From positions 1 to 46,965 of the forward strand of contig JAEEQN010000024.1 of the NCBI GenBank assembly GCA_016285345.1: a stretch of DNA of 46,965 nt. The letters are read 5' to 3'. A model generated the notes under the pieces. That model did no database searches. It saw nothing but the letters and a program-made list of their open reading frames with translations, and was not told the origin of the DNA. Positions 25,034 through 33,597 of the stretch are shown piece after piece. Each line of letters begins with the position of its first letter. Within the stretch, counting starts at the first letter, position 1. The stretch comes from Victivallales bacterium. GTDB taxonomy: Bacteria; Verrucomicrobiota; Lentisphaeria; Victivallales; UBA1829. The translations under genes and the position numbers were made by a program.

Positions 25034-26452
25034 ATGGAACAAATCGCCGAATGGATCAGCCAGCTTGATTCCTTTCTCTGGGGGCCGCCCCTGCTGATTC
25101 TGCTGGTCGGATGCCACATTTTTCTGACGTTTTACCTGAGATTCATCCAGCGATACGTCTTTCTCGGGATTAAGCTGAGCATACGGAACGATTCCGCCGC
25201 GGACGGCGACATCTCGCAGTTCGGCGCGCTCTCGATCGCGCTCGCCGCGACCATCGGCACGGGCAACATCATCGGTGTCGGGACGGCGATCGTGTGCGGC
25301 GGTCCGGGCGCGGTCTTCTGGTGCTGGCTCTGCGGCGTCTTCGGCATCGCCACCAAGTACGCGGAGGCCCTGCTCTCGATCAAATATCGCATCGTCGACA
25401 CGGACGGCACGATCCGCGGCGGCCCGATGTACGCGATCGAACGCGGCATGAAGTGCAAATGGCTGGCGGTCGTCTTTTCCGTTTTCACGCTGCTGGCATG
25501 TTCCGGGATCGGGAGCATGACGCAGAGCAACGCCGTGGCGGAGACCCTTCAGAAGACGTTCTCCGCGCCGATGTGGGCGACCGGCGCGGCCGAGGCGCTG
25601 CTGTTCCTGCTCGTCGTGGTCGGCGGCCTCAAATTCATCTCGCGTGTCTGCGGCGCGCTGGTCCCCGCCATGGCGGCCCTGTACGTGCTCGGATGCATCG
25701 TCATCCTCGGCTGCAACGCCTCCACGGTCCTGCCCGCGCTCCGTCTGATCGTGACCGAGGCGTTCAGCATGAAGTCCGTCGGGGGCGGAGTCCTCGGCGT
25801 CGCGATGATGACCGCGATCCGCTACGGCGTGGCGCGCGGACTCTTCTCCAACGAATCCGGCCTGGGCTCCGCGCCGCTCGTCGCCGCCAGCGCGAAGACC
25901 GCGAATCCCGTCCGGCAGGCGCTGATCTCGTCCACCGGGACGTTCTGGGACACGGTCTGCATCTGCGCGCTGACGGGCGTCTGCCTGGTCTCCTCTGCGC
26001 TGAAACTGAACCCGAATCCCGACTTCTCGCAGCTCACGGCATCGGAGCTCGCCTTCATCGCCTTCGACCGGATCCCGTACGCGGGCAAATACATCCTCGC
26101 CGTCTGCCTCTCCATTTTCGCCTACACCACGATCCTCGGCTGGTTCTGCTACGGACGCCAGGCGATCCATTACCTCGGCGGCAAGCTCATGTTTCGGGTC
26201 TTCCGCGCGGCGTATGTCCCGCTGGTCTTCCTCGGCGCGGTCCTTACGCTCAAGACCGTCTGGAACATCTCGGACATCGCGAACGGCCTCATGGTGATCC
26301 CGAACGTGATCTGCCTGCTGTGGCTCTGCCGCATCGTAAAATCCGAGACGGCGAAGTATCTCTGGACGGGCAGGATCGACGATCCCGATCCCGAGTGCGT
26401 CCGGGTCAATCAGGAGGGCAAAGCCATTGACCCCGACCGGATGGACGCCTGA
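25034..26452 (+). CDS. AGCS-family sodium:alanine (glycine) symporter
   Basis: Inner-membrane Na+-coupled amino-acid transporter of 472 residues with about eleven hydrophobic helices. Family motifs are clear: AATIGTGNIIGVGTAI (about residues 72-87), GGPGAVFWCWLCGVFGIATKYAE, RGGPMYAIERGMK, GVARGLFSNESGLGSAP and an aromatic-rich region TILGWFCYGRQA. The alanine/glycine cation symporters (AlsT, DagA) share this set. The C-terminal tail is short and charged. It is followed at 35 bp by a small alpha/beta hydrolase on the same strand. The exact substrate cannot be read from sequence. Confidence 0.93.
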   Translation: MEQIAEWISQLDSFLWGPPLLILLVGCHIFLTFYLRFIQRYVFLGIKLSIRNDSAADGDISQFGALSIALAATIGTGNIIGVGTAIVCGGPGAVFWCWLCGVFGIATKYAEALLSIKYRIVDTDGTIRGGPMYAIERGMKCKWLAVVFSVFTLLACSGIGSMTQSNAVAETLQKTFSAPMWATGAAEALLFLLVVVGGLKFISRVCGALVPAMAALYVLGCIVILGCNASTVLPALRLIVTEAFSMKSVGGGVLGVAMMTAIRYGVARGLFSNESGLGSAPLVAASAKTANPVRQALISSTGTFWDTVCICALTGVCLVSSALKLNPNPDFSQLTASELAFIAFDRIPYAGKYILAVCLSIFAYTTILGWFCYGRQAIHYLGGKLMFRVFRAAYVPLVFLGAVLTLKTVWNISDIANGLMVIPNVICLLWLCRIVKSETAKYLWTGRIDDPDPECVRVNQEGKAIDPDRMDA

Positions 26453-26487
26453 AGGGGAAAACGGTTCGGGAAACGGCGGAAAACAGC

Positions 26488-27087
26488 ATGAAACAGCTTG
26501 TCGTTTATGTTCACGGCAGGGGCGGCAGCGCCGATGAGGCGGAACACTATGCGCCGATTTTCCCCGGATGCGAGGTCATCGGGTTCGATTATCGTGCGCA
26601 GACGCCGTGGGAGGCGCGCGACGAATTCCCGCGTTTCTTCGAGCCGCTGCGTTCAAGCTGCGATTCCCTGACCTTGATCGCGAACAGCATTGGCGCGTTC
26701 TTTTCCATGTCCGCGCTGAACGCAAAACACGTCGACCGCGCGCTGTTTATTTCGCCGGTCGTGGATATGGAGAACCTGATCCGGAACATGATGTCGCGGG
26801 CGAACGTCACAGAAGACGACCTCCACGCCCGAAAAGAGATCAAGACGGACTTCGGCGAAACACTCTCCTGGGACTGGCTTTGCGACGTGCGGAATCATCC
26901 GCTTCAATGGACCGTCCCCACCCGCATCCTGTACGGCGACCGCGACAACCTGATCTCACCGGAAACGATGGCCACTTTTGCAGCGAAAATCAACGCTCCG
27001 CTCACGGTCATGCCCGGCGGCGAACACTGGTTCCACACCCCGGAACAAATGTCCTTCCTCAACAAGTGGATCAGGGATTCGATCTAA
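26488..27087 (+). CDS. Alpha/beta hydrolase
   Basis: A small (199-residue) serine hydrolase. The oxyanion region VYVHGRGGSADEAEHY opens the protein. The nucleophile elbow is ANSIGAFFS (Ser at about residue 69), the acid is in YGDRDNLI, and the catalytic histidine is in GGEHWFH near the C-terminus, so the triad is complete. The elbow has Ala at the first position (A-N-S-I-G) rather than the usual Gly. No signal peptide, so cytoplasmic. It lies 35 bp after the alanine symporter and converges on the ZIP gene with only 10 bp between. Substrate unknown. Confidence 0.82.
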   Translation: MKQLVVYVHGRGGSADEAEHYAPIFPGCEVIGFDYRAQTPWEARDEFPRFFEPLRSSCDSLTLIANSIGAFFSMSALNAKHVDRALFISPVVDMENLIRNMMSRANVTEDDLHARKEIKTDFGETLSWDWLCDVRNHPLQWTVPTRILYGDRDNLISPETMATFAAKINAPLTVMPGGEHWFHTPEQMSFLNKWIRDSI

Positions 27088-27097
27088 AGGGCACTGC

Positions 27098-27877
27098 TCA
27101 CCCAAGCGCCACGTCGAGCGCCATCATCAGGGCGAATCCGGCTGCGAACGAGACGACGCCCCAGTCGGAATGCCTGCCCGCAGACATTTCTGGGATCAGC
27201 TCCTCCACGACCACATAAAGCATCGCGCCCGCGGCGAAACTCAGCAGATACGGCATGGCAGGAACAATGAGTGCAGCGGCGGCTACGGTCAGCGCACCGA
27301 AGACCGGTTCCACGATGCCCGACAGCCCGCCGTACAAAAACGATCTTGTCCGGCTTTTTCCCTCGAAATGGAGCGGCATGGAGATGATCGCGCCCTCGGG
27401 GAAATTCTGGATGGCGATGCCGATCGACAGCGCGAGCGCGCCGCCCGCCGTGATGTCGTCCGATCCGGCGAGAAGTCCCGCGTACACCACGCCCACCGCC
27501 ATGCCCTCCGGGATGTTGTGCAGCGTCACGGCAAGCACCATTTTCGCCGTACGCGAAAGACGGCTCGCCGGTCCCTCGGCGCTTGTGGTGTTCCGGTGCA
27601 GGTGCGGCGTCAGGTGGTCCAGAAGCAGCAGGAACATGATCCCGAGCAGAAATCCGGTCACAGCCGGGAGAAACGAGAGCCGTCCAAGTTTGCCCGATTG
27701 CTCCATGGCGGGAATCAGCAGGCTCCACACGGACGCCGCCACCATCACGCCCGATGCGAATCCGGTCATCACACGCTGCAACGTGTCGTTCAATGCCCGC
27801 CGCATGAAGAAAACACAGCCCGCGCCGCCGACCGTCCCGGCCAGCGGGATCAGCAATCCCAATACAACGTCTCGCAT
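27098..27877 (-). CDS. ZIP-family metal transporter
   Basis: A 259-residue inner-membrane zinc/iron-regulated transporter-like protein with eight predicted helices. The metal-binding motifs of helices IV and V are present: HNIPEGMAVG (about residues 119-128) and QNFPEGAIIS (about 158-167), in which the second has Gln in place of His. A short loop with LTPHLHRN lies before helix IV and may also bind metal. ZIP proteins usually bring zinc or other divalent metals into the cytoplasm. An AGGAG lies ten bases before the ATG at 27877. It is alone on the minus strand between convergent and co-directed neighbours. Confidence 0.9.
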   Translation of the reverse strand: MRDVVLGLLIPLAGTVGGAGCVFFMRRALNDTLQRVMTGFASGVMVAASVWSLLIPAMEQSGKLGRLSFLPAVTGFLLGIMFLLLLDHLTPHLHRNTTSAEGPASRLSRTAKMVLAVTLHNIPEGMAVGVVYAGLLAGSDDITAGGALALSIGIAIQNFPEGAIISMPLHFEGKSRTRSFLYGGLSGIVEPVFGALTVAAAALIVPAMPYLLSFAAGAMLYVVVEELIPEMSAGRHSDWGVVSFAAGFALMMALDVALG

Positions 27878-27971
27878 GTTCCGTTCTCCTTCGTGACTCC
27901 ACTATTGATTTTAATATAGCACGCCCTCCCCCGGAAAACAACCCGAAGGAACGAAATCGCCCTGTTTCTGT

Positions 27972-28652
27972 TCAGCACTGCAGGAAGTCCAGCACGGCCC
28001 GGTTGAATTCCAGCGGATTCCGGTTCGCGATGAAATGATTTCCCTTCACGAAAACGAGCCTGGCGTCCGGGATGGAGTCCGCAATCAGGCGCGTATGCGC
28101 CTCCTTGATCATATCGCGCGTTCCGGCGATAACCAGTGTTTTCGCCCGGATTCCGGCAAGCTCCGCCGGAGACACATTCGGCTCATTCACCATCAGTCCG
28201 AGCATTTCCGCATTCCGTTTTGCGGATTCGCTTTTGCCGGAGAAACACCTCGCGATCCTGTAGCCGATCTCAATCGGGATCTGGATGCTTCGTTTTATGC
28301 CGGCCGCGCTCAGGTTCGCGCCGTTCAGGATCAGCCGGTCGACACGCTCGGGATGCCGAATGGCGAAAACCATCGCGATATTCGCGCCGTCGGAAAAACC
28401 GAGCAGATGAGCCTTTTCGATTTGATGTTCGTCCATGAACCCCAGCAGATCGTCCGCGAACTGGCGAATCGTGAACGGCATCCCGCCCCGCGGCGTCCGG
28501 CCGTGTCCTCTGGTGTCGATCGCATATACATGGTACTGCCCGGCGAACGCGTCGATCTGCCCACTGAAATAATCGGAACTCGCCCCGTTTCCATGAAGCA
28601 GGACCAGAGGCTCTCCCGCCCCTTTTTCGAGGTAAAAATGTCTGATATCCAT
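27972..28652 (-). CDS. Alpha/beta fold hydrolase
   Basis: A 226-residue hydrolase of the esterase/haloperoxidase-like superfamily. The oxyanion motif is LVLLHGNGASSDYF (about residues 16-29), the classic strand-turn AIDTRGHGRTPRGG follows, the nucleophile elbow is GFSDGA (Ser at about 89), the acid is in AGTRDMI, and the histidine is in KGNHFIANRNP near the end. The ATG at 28652 has GGAGC upstream; the codon before it is TTG. It begins 16 bp after the stop of the UvrA-like gene on the same strand, so the two are probably co-transcribed. Substrate unknown. Confidence 0.85.
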   Translation of the reverse strand: MDIRHFYLEKGAGEPLVLLHGNGASSDYFSGQIDAFAGQYHVYAIDTRGHGRTPRGGMPFTIRQFADDLLGFMDEHQIEKAHLLGFSDGANIAMVFAIRHPERVDRLILNGANLSAAGIKRSIQIPIEIGYRIARCFSGKSESAKRNAEMLGLMVNEPNVSPAELAGIRAKTLVIAGTRDMIKEAHTRLIADSIPDARLVFVKGNHFIANRNPLEFNRAVLDFLQC

Positions 28653-28668
28653 CAAAAGCTCCGTATGC

Positions 28669-31140
28669 TCAGAGGAATCCGCCTGTGCGGCTTTCCTTAC
28701 ACCTTCGGATCTCGTCCGGCGTGCCGCACGCGACGATCCGTCCGCCCGCCTTGCCGCCGCCCGGCCCCATGTCGATCACATAATCCGCATTGCGGATCAC
28801 ATCGAGGTCGTGCTCGATCACGACGACCGTCGCGCCGTGGTCGATGAGCTTCTGGAAGACGTCGAGCAGCGTCTGCACGTCCAGCGGATGCAGCCCGATC
28901 GTCGGCTCATCGAAGACGAACATGGCGTCCGCCTGACCGCGTCCGATCTCGCCGGAGAGTTTCAGTCGCTGCGCCTCGCCGCCGGACAGGCTCGGCGTTT
29001 CCTCGCCGAGAGTGAGATACCCCAGGCCGAGGTCGTCGAGCGTTTTCAGGCGGTCGTGGACCAGCTTCATGCCCTTGCAGAACTCCAGCGCGGAATGGAT
29101 GTCCATGTCCATCAGCTCCGGCATCGTGAGCGATTCGCCGTTTTTCCCAGCGAGACGGACCGCGCCCGCCTCCTTGCCATAGCGCGAGCCGCGGCACGAG
29201 GGACACGGGATGTCGACGTCCGGCAGGAACTGCACGTCGAGGTTGATCTCGCCCGTGCCGTCGCAGACCGGACAGCGGAGTTTTCCTGTGTTGTAGCTGA
29301 AATCGCCCGCCTTGAACCCGTGCGCCTTCGCCTCGGGCGTCCGCGCGAAGATCTTCCGCAGTTCGTCGTGGACGTTCGCGTAGGTCGCCACGGTGGAACG
29401 CACGTTGATGCCGATGGGCGTGGCGTCGATGAGCTTGACCTGGCGGATGCCGTCCGGCGCGATCTTCACGATGTGATCCGGCGTCCGCCCCTGCCCCGTC
29501 GCCGCTTCCAGCGCGGGGATCAGGCTTTCCAGGATCAGCGTCGTCTTGCCGGAACCCGACACCCCGGTCACGACCGTGAGCCGTCCCTTCGGGATATCCA
29601 CGGATAAAGGCTTGACCGTGTGGATCTGCTTCGTTTCGAGGTGGATCCTGCCGTTTTCGAACAGTTCGCCTTCGGCTTTCTTCCGGGTCAGCTTCGCGCG
29701 TCCGGTCAGGAACGGCGCAATCCTGGAGTCTTTCGAGTTCTTGACCGATTCGATCGGCCCCTCGGCGATTACGCGTCCGCCGTCCGCGCCCGCGGCGGGT
29801 CCCATTTCGATGAGGTAGTCCGCCTCGGACAGTATCTGTGTATCGTGGTCGACCAGGATCACGGAGTTCCCGTCGGCAATGAGGTCGCGCATCACGCCTT
29901 TCAGCCCCTCGATGTTCGCCGGATGCAGCCCGATGCTCGGCTCGTCCAGCACGTACAGCACGCCGGTCGTGCGGTTGCGGACCGCCCGCGCCAGCTGCAT
30001 GCGCTGGCGTTCGCCCGTGGAGAGTGTGGAGGCCGCGCGGTCGAGCGTGAGGTAGTCAAGCCCGAGGTCGATCAGACGTTTCGCGGCGGAGAAAAACGAT
30101 TCGCAGATGCTTTCCGCCATCGGGCGCATCGGTTCCGGCAGGGAACCCGGCACGCCGCGCACCCAGTCAATGAGCTCGACAAGCGTCATGCGGCAGACGT
30201 CGGCAAGGGAAACGCCGCGCAGACGCGGCGCACGCGCCTTGTCGGACAGCCTCGAGCCGCCGCACTCGGGACACACGCTCTGGCGCAGGAACTTCTCCAC
30301 GCGCTTCATGCCGTTCTCGTCCTTGACTTTCGCGAGAGCGTTTTCCACCGTGTACGTCGCGTTGAAATACGTGAAGTCCATCTCGCCCGCCGCGCCGTTG
30401 GTCCGGTTCTGGTAGATCATGTGCTGTTTGACCGGAGGGCCGTGGAACACGATGTCGCGTTCCTTCGCCGTCAGCTCGCGGAACGGCACGTCGGTCCGCA
30501 CGCCGAGTTCGCGCGCGATGTCCTTCATCAGCGACCACATGAGCGTCTGCCACGGACGCACCGCCCCCTCGTCGATCGTCAACGATTCGTCCGGCACCAG
30601 CGTGGATTCGTCGACCACGTTCACGACGCCCGTCCCATCGCATTTCCGGCACGCGCCCTGGCTGTTGAACGCCAGTTCCTCCGCGCCCGGCGGGAAGAAC
30701 TTTTCGCCGCATTCGGGGCAGACCAGCTCCTGTTCCGCGGCGACCGCCAGCGTCGGCGGGTGGTAATGCCCGTTCGGGCAGCGGTGGCAGGCGAGGCGCG
30801 AGAACATCAGTCTCAGGCTGTTGAGCAGTTCCGTCCCCGTACCGAACGTGCTGCGGATGCCCGGCACGCCCGGCCGCTGATGCAGCGCCAGTGCCGCCGG
30901 CACGTACAGAACGTCGTCCACCTGCGCCTTCGCCGCCTGCGTCATGCGCCGCCGTGTGTAAGTCGAGAGGGATTCCAAGTAACGCCGCGAACCCTCCGCG
31001 TACAGCACGCCGAGCGCGAGCGACGATTTGCCGGACCCGGACACGCCCGCGATCCCGACGATCTGATAAAGAGGGATCTCGACGTCGATGTTTTTCAGGT
31101 TATGAACGCGCGCCCCGCGCACCACCATTTTATTCTGCAT
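28669..31140 (-). CDS. Short UvrA paralogue (UvrA2-type ABC ATPase)
   Basis: Tandem ABC ATPase of the excinuclease UvrA family, 823 residues versus about 940 for housekeeping UvrA. Seen: Walker A GVSGSGKSSLA (about residue 31), zinc-finger cysteines CHRCPNGH and CPECGEKF, first signature LSTGERQRMQLARA, and Walker B VLDEPSIGLHP. The second half has Walker A GVSGSGKTTLI, zinc module CPVCDGTGE/CPSCRGSRYG, signature LSGGEAQRLKL and VFDEPTIGLHP. The region between the first Walker A and the first zinc finger is shortened, as in UvrA2 proteins that lack the UvrB-binding domain. Such paralogues are linked to DNA-damage or drug tolerance. AGGAG precedes the ATG at 31140. An alpha/beta hydrolase follows. 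Confidence 0.88.
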   Translation of the reverse strand: MQNKMVVRGARVHNLKNIDVEIPLYQIVGIAGVSGSGKSSLALGVLYAEGSRRYLESLSTYTRRRMTQAAKAQVDDVLYVPAALALHQRPGVPGIRSTFGTGTELLNSLRLMFSRLACHRCPNGHYHPPTLAVAAEQELVCPECGEKFFPPGAEELAFNSQGACRKCDGTGVVNVVDESTLVPDESLTIDEGAVRPWQTLMWSLMKDIARELGVRTDVPFRELTAKERDIVFHGPPVKQHMIYQNRTNGAAGEMDFTYFNATYTVENALAKVKDENGMKRVEKFLRQSVCPECGGSRLSDKARAPRLRGVSLADVCRMTLVELIDWVRGVPGSLPEPMRPMAESICESFFSAAKRLIDLGLDYLTLDRAASTLSTGERQRMQLARAVRNRTTGVLYVLDEPSIGLHPANIEGLKGVMRDLIADGNSVILVDHDTQILSEADYLIEMGPAAGADGGRVIAEGPIESVKNSKDSRIAPFLTGRAKLTRKKAEGELFENGRIHLETKQIHTVKPLSVDIPKGRLTVVTGVSGSGKTTLILESLIPALEAATGQGRTPDHIVKIAPDGIRQVKLIDATPIGINVRSTVATYANVHDELRKIFARTPEAKAHGFKAGDFSYNTGKLRCPVCDGTGEINLDVQFLPDVDIPCPSCRGSRYGKEAGAVRLAGKNGESLTMPELMDMDIHSALEFCKGMKLVHDRLKTLDDLGLGYLTLGEETPSLSGGEAQRLKLSGEIGRGQADAMFVFDEPTIGLHPLDVQTLLDVFQKLIDHGATVVVIEHDLDVIRNADYVIDMGPGGGKAGGRIVACGTPDEIRRCKESRTGGFL

Positions 31141-31301
31141 CCGGGTCTCCTGTGGTTGCTGTTCGAAGATACGCTATAATGTACTCCCGATTGCACGAAA
31201 AAGCAATCCATATCCGGCGGAAAAGCGTCGATTTGCACTCTGAGCCGGACCTGTGTGCCAAACCGGGATGCGGCATCCATAAAAATATAGTGCTTTCCCG
31301 C

Positions 31302-31329
31302 TTGATTTTCATCCGATTTCTGCTATAGT
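31302..31329 (+). promoter_or_regulatory. Promoter of the cytoplasmic GH43
   Basis: TTGATT (31302-31307), 16 bp, TATAGT (31324-31329), in the 293-bp gap between the divergent uvrA2-like and GH43 genes. The context TTGATTTT resembles the A2M and GH51 promoters. No gene is seen in the gap; the uvrA2 promoter is not obvious (AAGATA at 31166-31171 is a possible minus-strand -10). Confidence 0.6.
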
Positions 31330-31433
31330 AACCTGATAACGTTTCACACGCATCCAAAATACAACCGGAACGCTCCGCTCAGCGTGTGCTCGCACGAGCA
31401 CGACGCGCGGGGCTTCGACAAGGAGATTTCAAC

Positions 31434-32405
31434 ATGGCACAGCAGAGAAAGCCGCTCATCACCCACATGTTCACCGCGGACCCCTCCGCCCACGTCTTCA
31501 ACGACAAGCTCTATATCTACCCGTCTCACGACATCCCGCACGACGGCGAGGACAACGACAACGGCGACGAGTACCAGATGGAGGACTACCACGTCTTCCG
31601 CATGGACAACGAGACCTCCGATCCGGTCGACTGCGGCCTCGCGCTGTCGCAGTACGACGTGCCGTGGGTGAGCACGCAGATGTGGGCGCCGGACGTCGCA
31701 TTCAAAAACAATCAGTACTACCTCGTTTTCCCCGCCCGCGACAAGGACGGCAATTTCCGCCTCGGCATCGCCATCAGCGACAAGCCGGAAGGCCCGTTCA
31801 AGCCCGAACCCGAATGCATCAAAGGCAGTTTCAGCATCGACCCGTGCGCGTTCCCGGATGACGACGGCAAGGTCTACATGTGCTTCGGCGGACTCTGGGG
31901 CGGCCAGCTCGAGAAATACCGCACCGGCAAGTTCGATCCGAACGGCACGGAGCCCGCGAAGGACGAAAACGCCGTCTGCCCGAAGATCGCCCTCATGAAG
32001 GACAATATGCTCGAGTTCGCCGAGACGCCGCGCGACATCGTGATCCTGGACGAAAACGGCGCGCCGATCAAGGCGGGCGACGAGGACCGCCGCTACTTCG
32101 AAGACCCGTGGATGTTCAAGTACAACGGCAAGTATTATTTCACCTACTCCACCGGCACCACGCACTACATCGTCTACGCCGTGGCGGACAATCCGTACGG
32201 GCCGTTTACGTATCAGGGACGCATCCTCGAGCCCGTGCTCGGATGGACCACGCACCATTCCATCCTGGAATACCACGGCAAATGGTATCTCTTCTACCAC
32301 GACTGCGAGCTCTCAAACGGCATCAACCACCGGCGCAACGTGAAGTTCACCGAGCTGAACTTCGACGCCTCGGGCAGGATCATAACGATCTTCCCGTACA
32401 AATAA
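31434..32405 (+). CDS. Cytoplasmic GH43 glycoside hydrolase
   Basis: Single-domain family 43 five-bladed propeller, 323 residues, without signal peptide. Expected to act on imported xylo- or arabino-oligosaccharides. The first blade has FTADPSAHVFNDKLYIYPSHD (base Asp), the middle Asp is in FSIDPCAFPDDDGKVYM, and the acid Glu in RRYFEDPWMFKYNGKYY. The end of the domain carries TTHHSILEYHGKWYLFYHD with the conserved histidine. Start at 31434: AAGGAG lies 8 nt upstream, and upstream codons do not look coding. Together with the GH51 and the secreted GH43 this suggests use of arabinoxylan or arabinan. Followed by a strong terminator. Confidence 0.92.
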   Translation: MAQQRKPLITHMFTADPSAHVFNDKLYIYPSHDIPHDGEDNDNGDEYQMEDYHVFRMDNETSDPVDCGLALSQYDVPWVSTQMWAPDVAFKNNQYYLVFPARDKDGNFRLGIAISDKPEGPFKPEPECIKGSFSIDPCAFPDDDGKVYMCFGGLWGGQLEKYRTGKFDPNGTEPAKDENAVCPKIALMKDNMLEFAETPRDIVILDENGAPIKAGDEDRRYFEDPWMFKYNGKYYFTYSTGTTHYIVYAVADNPYGPFTYQGRILEPVLGWTTHHSILEYHGKWYLFYHDCELSNGINHRRNVKFTELNFDASGRIITIFPYK

Positions 32406-32414
32406 GCAGAACAC

Positions 32415-32450
32415 CGGGCGGGCTCACGGACACGGGTCCGCCCGTTTTTT
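32415..32450 (+). terminator. Terminator of the cytoplasmic GH43
   Basis: CGGGCGG (32415-32421) pairs with CCGCCCG (32438-32444), followed by six T (32445-32450), ten bases after the stop. Confidence 0.85.
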
Positions 32451-32538
32451 GAAACTGAAAACACGCTTGATGAGTTCAGAGAAAGGCGATTGCATGTATC
32501 ACAGATTCTCCGCTCCGGTTCCGCCCCGAAAGGGATTG

Positions 32539-33297
32539 ATGTTCTCCATGAAAAACGCCATGTTCGTTTTCGTGACGGCTGCGCTCATGCTCGCCGTTTC
32601 CGCGTGCAGGATGGATTGCGCGGACGCGACGCCTCCCGGATTCGTGCATCTCGCCGAAGCCGTGCCGGACGCGATCCTGGAAGTCCGCTACTATTCCACG
32701 TACAACTTCATCGGGGACCGCATCCGAGGCTACGAACGCCCTACCCCCCTGCTCTCCGTTGAGGCGGCGAAAGCCCTGAAATCCGTCAGCGACGAACTCC
32801 TTCCGATGGGCTACCGCCTGAAGATCTACGATTCCTACCGCCCCCAGCGCGCAGTCGATCATTTCGTCGAATGGGCGAAACAGACGGACGACACGCGCAT
32901 GAAGGCGTATTTTTACCCGGACCTCGACAAATCCCTCCTGTTTCCGCGGGGGTACATCCTTGAGAAATCGGGACACAGCCGCGGCAGTACCGTCGACCTC
33001 ACCCTGTTCGACATGAAGACCGAAAAGGAGGTCGATATGGGCGGTACGTTCGACTGGTTCGGACGCGAAAGCCATCCCGACTGGGGCGGCAATCCCGAAA
33101 CGAAGACATTCACGGGCGATTTCCCCGCCGGTACACCGGACAATCGCAAGATCAGCGCCGCGCAGTTCCGCAACCGCATGCTGCTTCGAGAGGTCATGCT
33201 GAAACACGGCTTCAAGCCGCTTGATGAGGAGTGGTGGCACTTCACGCTCAAAAACGAGCCGTACCCGGACACCTATTTCGATTATCCGGTCAGATGA
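32539..33297 (+). CDS. VanX/DdpX-type D-alanyl-D-alanine dipeptidase, lipoprotein-like
   Basis: Zinc peptidase of family M15D cleaving D-Ala-D-Ala; in most hosts it recycles peptidoglycan peptides. Motifs: DSYRPQRAV (substrate Arg), SGHSRGSTVDLTL (zinc ligands His and Asp), and DEEWWHFTL (catalytic Glu and zinc His), about 250 residues as usual. The N-terminus is a signal with lipobox cysteine (MLAVSAC), so the enzyme is likely anchored in the periplasm, in contrast to cytoplasmic VanX. Starts at 32539 or 32548 are both plausible (AGGGA at 32531-32535); more upstream ATGs at 32449-32494 would put charged residues before the signal. It is the last backbone gene before the integrated element; no glycopeptide-resistance partners are adjacent. 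Confidence 0.9.
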   Translation: MFSMKNAMFVFVTAALMLAVSACRMDCADATPPGFVHLAEAVPDAILEVRYYSTYNFIGDRIRGYERPTPLLSVEAAKALKSVSDELLPMGYRLKIYDSYRPQRAVDHFVEWAKQTDDTRMKAYFYPDLDKSLLFPRGYILEKSGHSRGSTVDLTLFDMKTEKEVDMGGTFDWFGRESHPDWGGNPETKTFTGDFPAGTPDNRKISAAQFRNRMLLREVMLKHGFKPLDEEWWHFTLKNEPYPDTYFDYPVR

Positions 33298-33310
33298 GGC
33301 GGCGGGAGCG

Positions 33311-33343
33311 TGTCAGTTTATTGTCAGTTTATTGTCAGTTTAT
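33311..33343 (+). repeat. Three perfect 11-bp tandem repeats
   Basis: TGTCAGTTTAT occurs three times without interruption (33311-33321, 33322-33332, 33333-33343), 13 bp after the dipeptidase stop and on the chromosomal side of the tRNA fragment. The 11-bp period puts each copy on the same face of the helix. Confidence 0.9.
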
Positions 33344-33450
33344 TCGTTGCCTAACATAGTCGAACGGCTGTTCGGAATGGTTCTGAACGGTTAAAAAACA
33401 ATCAGAAATAATCTCAGAATAGAATCTATCCGGACTAACAAAACTGAGGC

Positions 33451-33480
33451 AAAAAAAAGGACTTACGATGTCGCAAGCCC
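33451..33480 (-). terminator. Original terminator of the disrupted tRNA-Met
   Basis: On the minus strand CGCAAGCCC-type stem (33472-33480) pairs with GGACTTACG (33459-33467) with mismatches, followed by eight T (33451-33458). It lies 12 bp beyond the tRNA CCA end, showing that this side is the native 3' flank. Confidence 0.65.
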
Positions 33481-33491
33481 TGAAAAATCTT

Positions 33492-33538
33492 TGGTAGCGG
33501 GGGTTGGAATCGAACCAACGGCCTCCAGGTTATGAGCC
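33492..33538 (-). pseudogene. 3' half of tRNA-Met (CAT): attachment-site remnant
   Basis: The minus strand contains the anticodon loop CTCATAA (anticodon CAT), the 3' anticodon-stem strand CCTGG, a variable loop, an intact T arm (GTTGG-TTCGATT-CCAAC), the 3' acceptor strand CCCCGCT, A and CCA. The 5' half (it should begin AGCGGGG) is absent: past 33538 the sequence is AT-rich and unrelated, with no matching CCCCGCT on the plus strand. This is the pattern left when an integrase inserts into the tRNA and the intact copy is rebuilt at the far end of the element, which is outside this window. Confidence 0.85.
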
Positions 33539-33562
33539 AACTTATTTAACCTCAATTTTAAG

Positions 33563-33582
33563 TTTTTGCTATCTTTTTGCTA
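33563..33582 (+). repeat. TTTTTGCTA direct repeats near the att site
   Basis: TTTTTGCTA at 33563-33571 and 33574-33582, 11 bp apart, then TTTTACC. Spacing of one helical turn and location between the att core and int are those of integrase arm sites. Confidence 0.5.
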
Positions 33583-33597
33583 CCTTTTACCATTTTT

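Noticed and set aside
27084..27941. A second long minus-strand frame overlapping the ZIP gene
   Set aside because: It is a shifted frame of the ZIP gene with Arg/Gly/His-rich translation; the ZIP motifs are only in the frame 27098-27877.
32449..32538. Upstream ATGs for the VanX-type gene
   Set aside because: They would add about 30 charged residues before the signal peptide; the lipobox-bearing signal starts naturally at 32539/32548.
33311..33343. Short CRISPR-like repeat
   Set aside because: The 11-bp units are directly adjacent without spacers, and no cas genes are present. No CRISPR array was found anywhere in the window.
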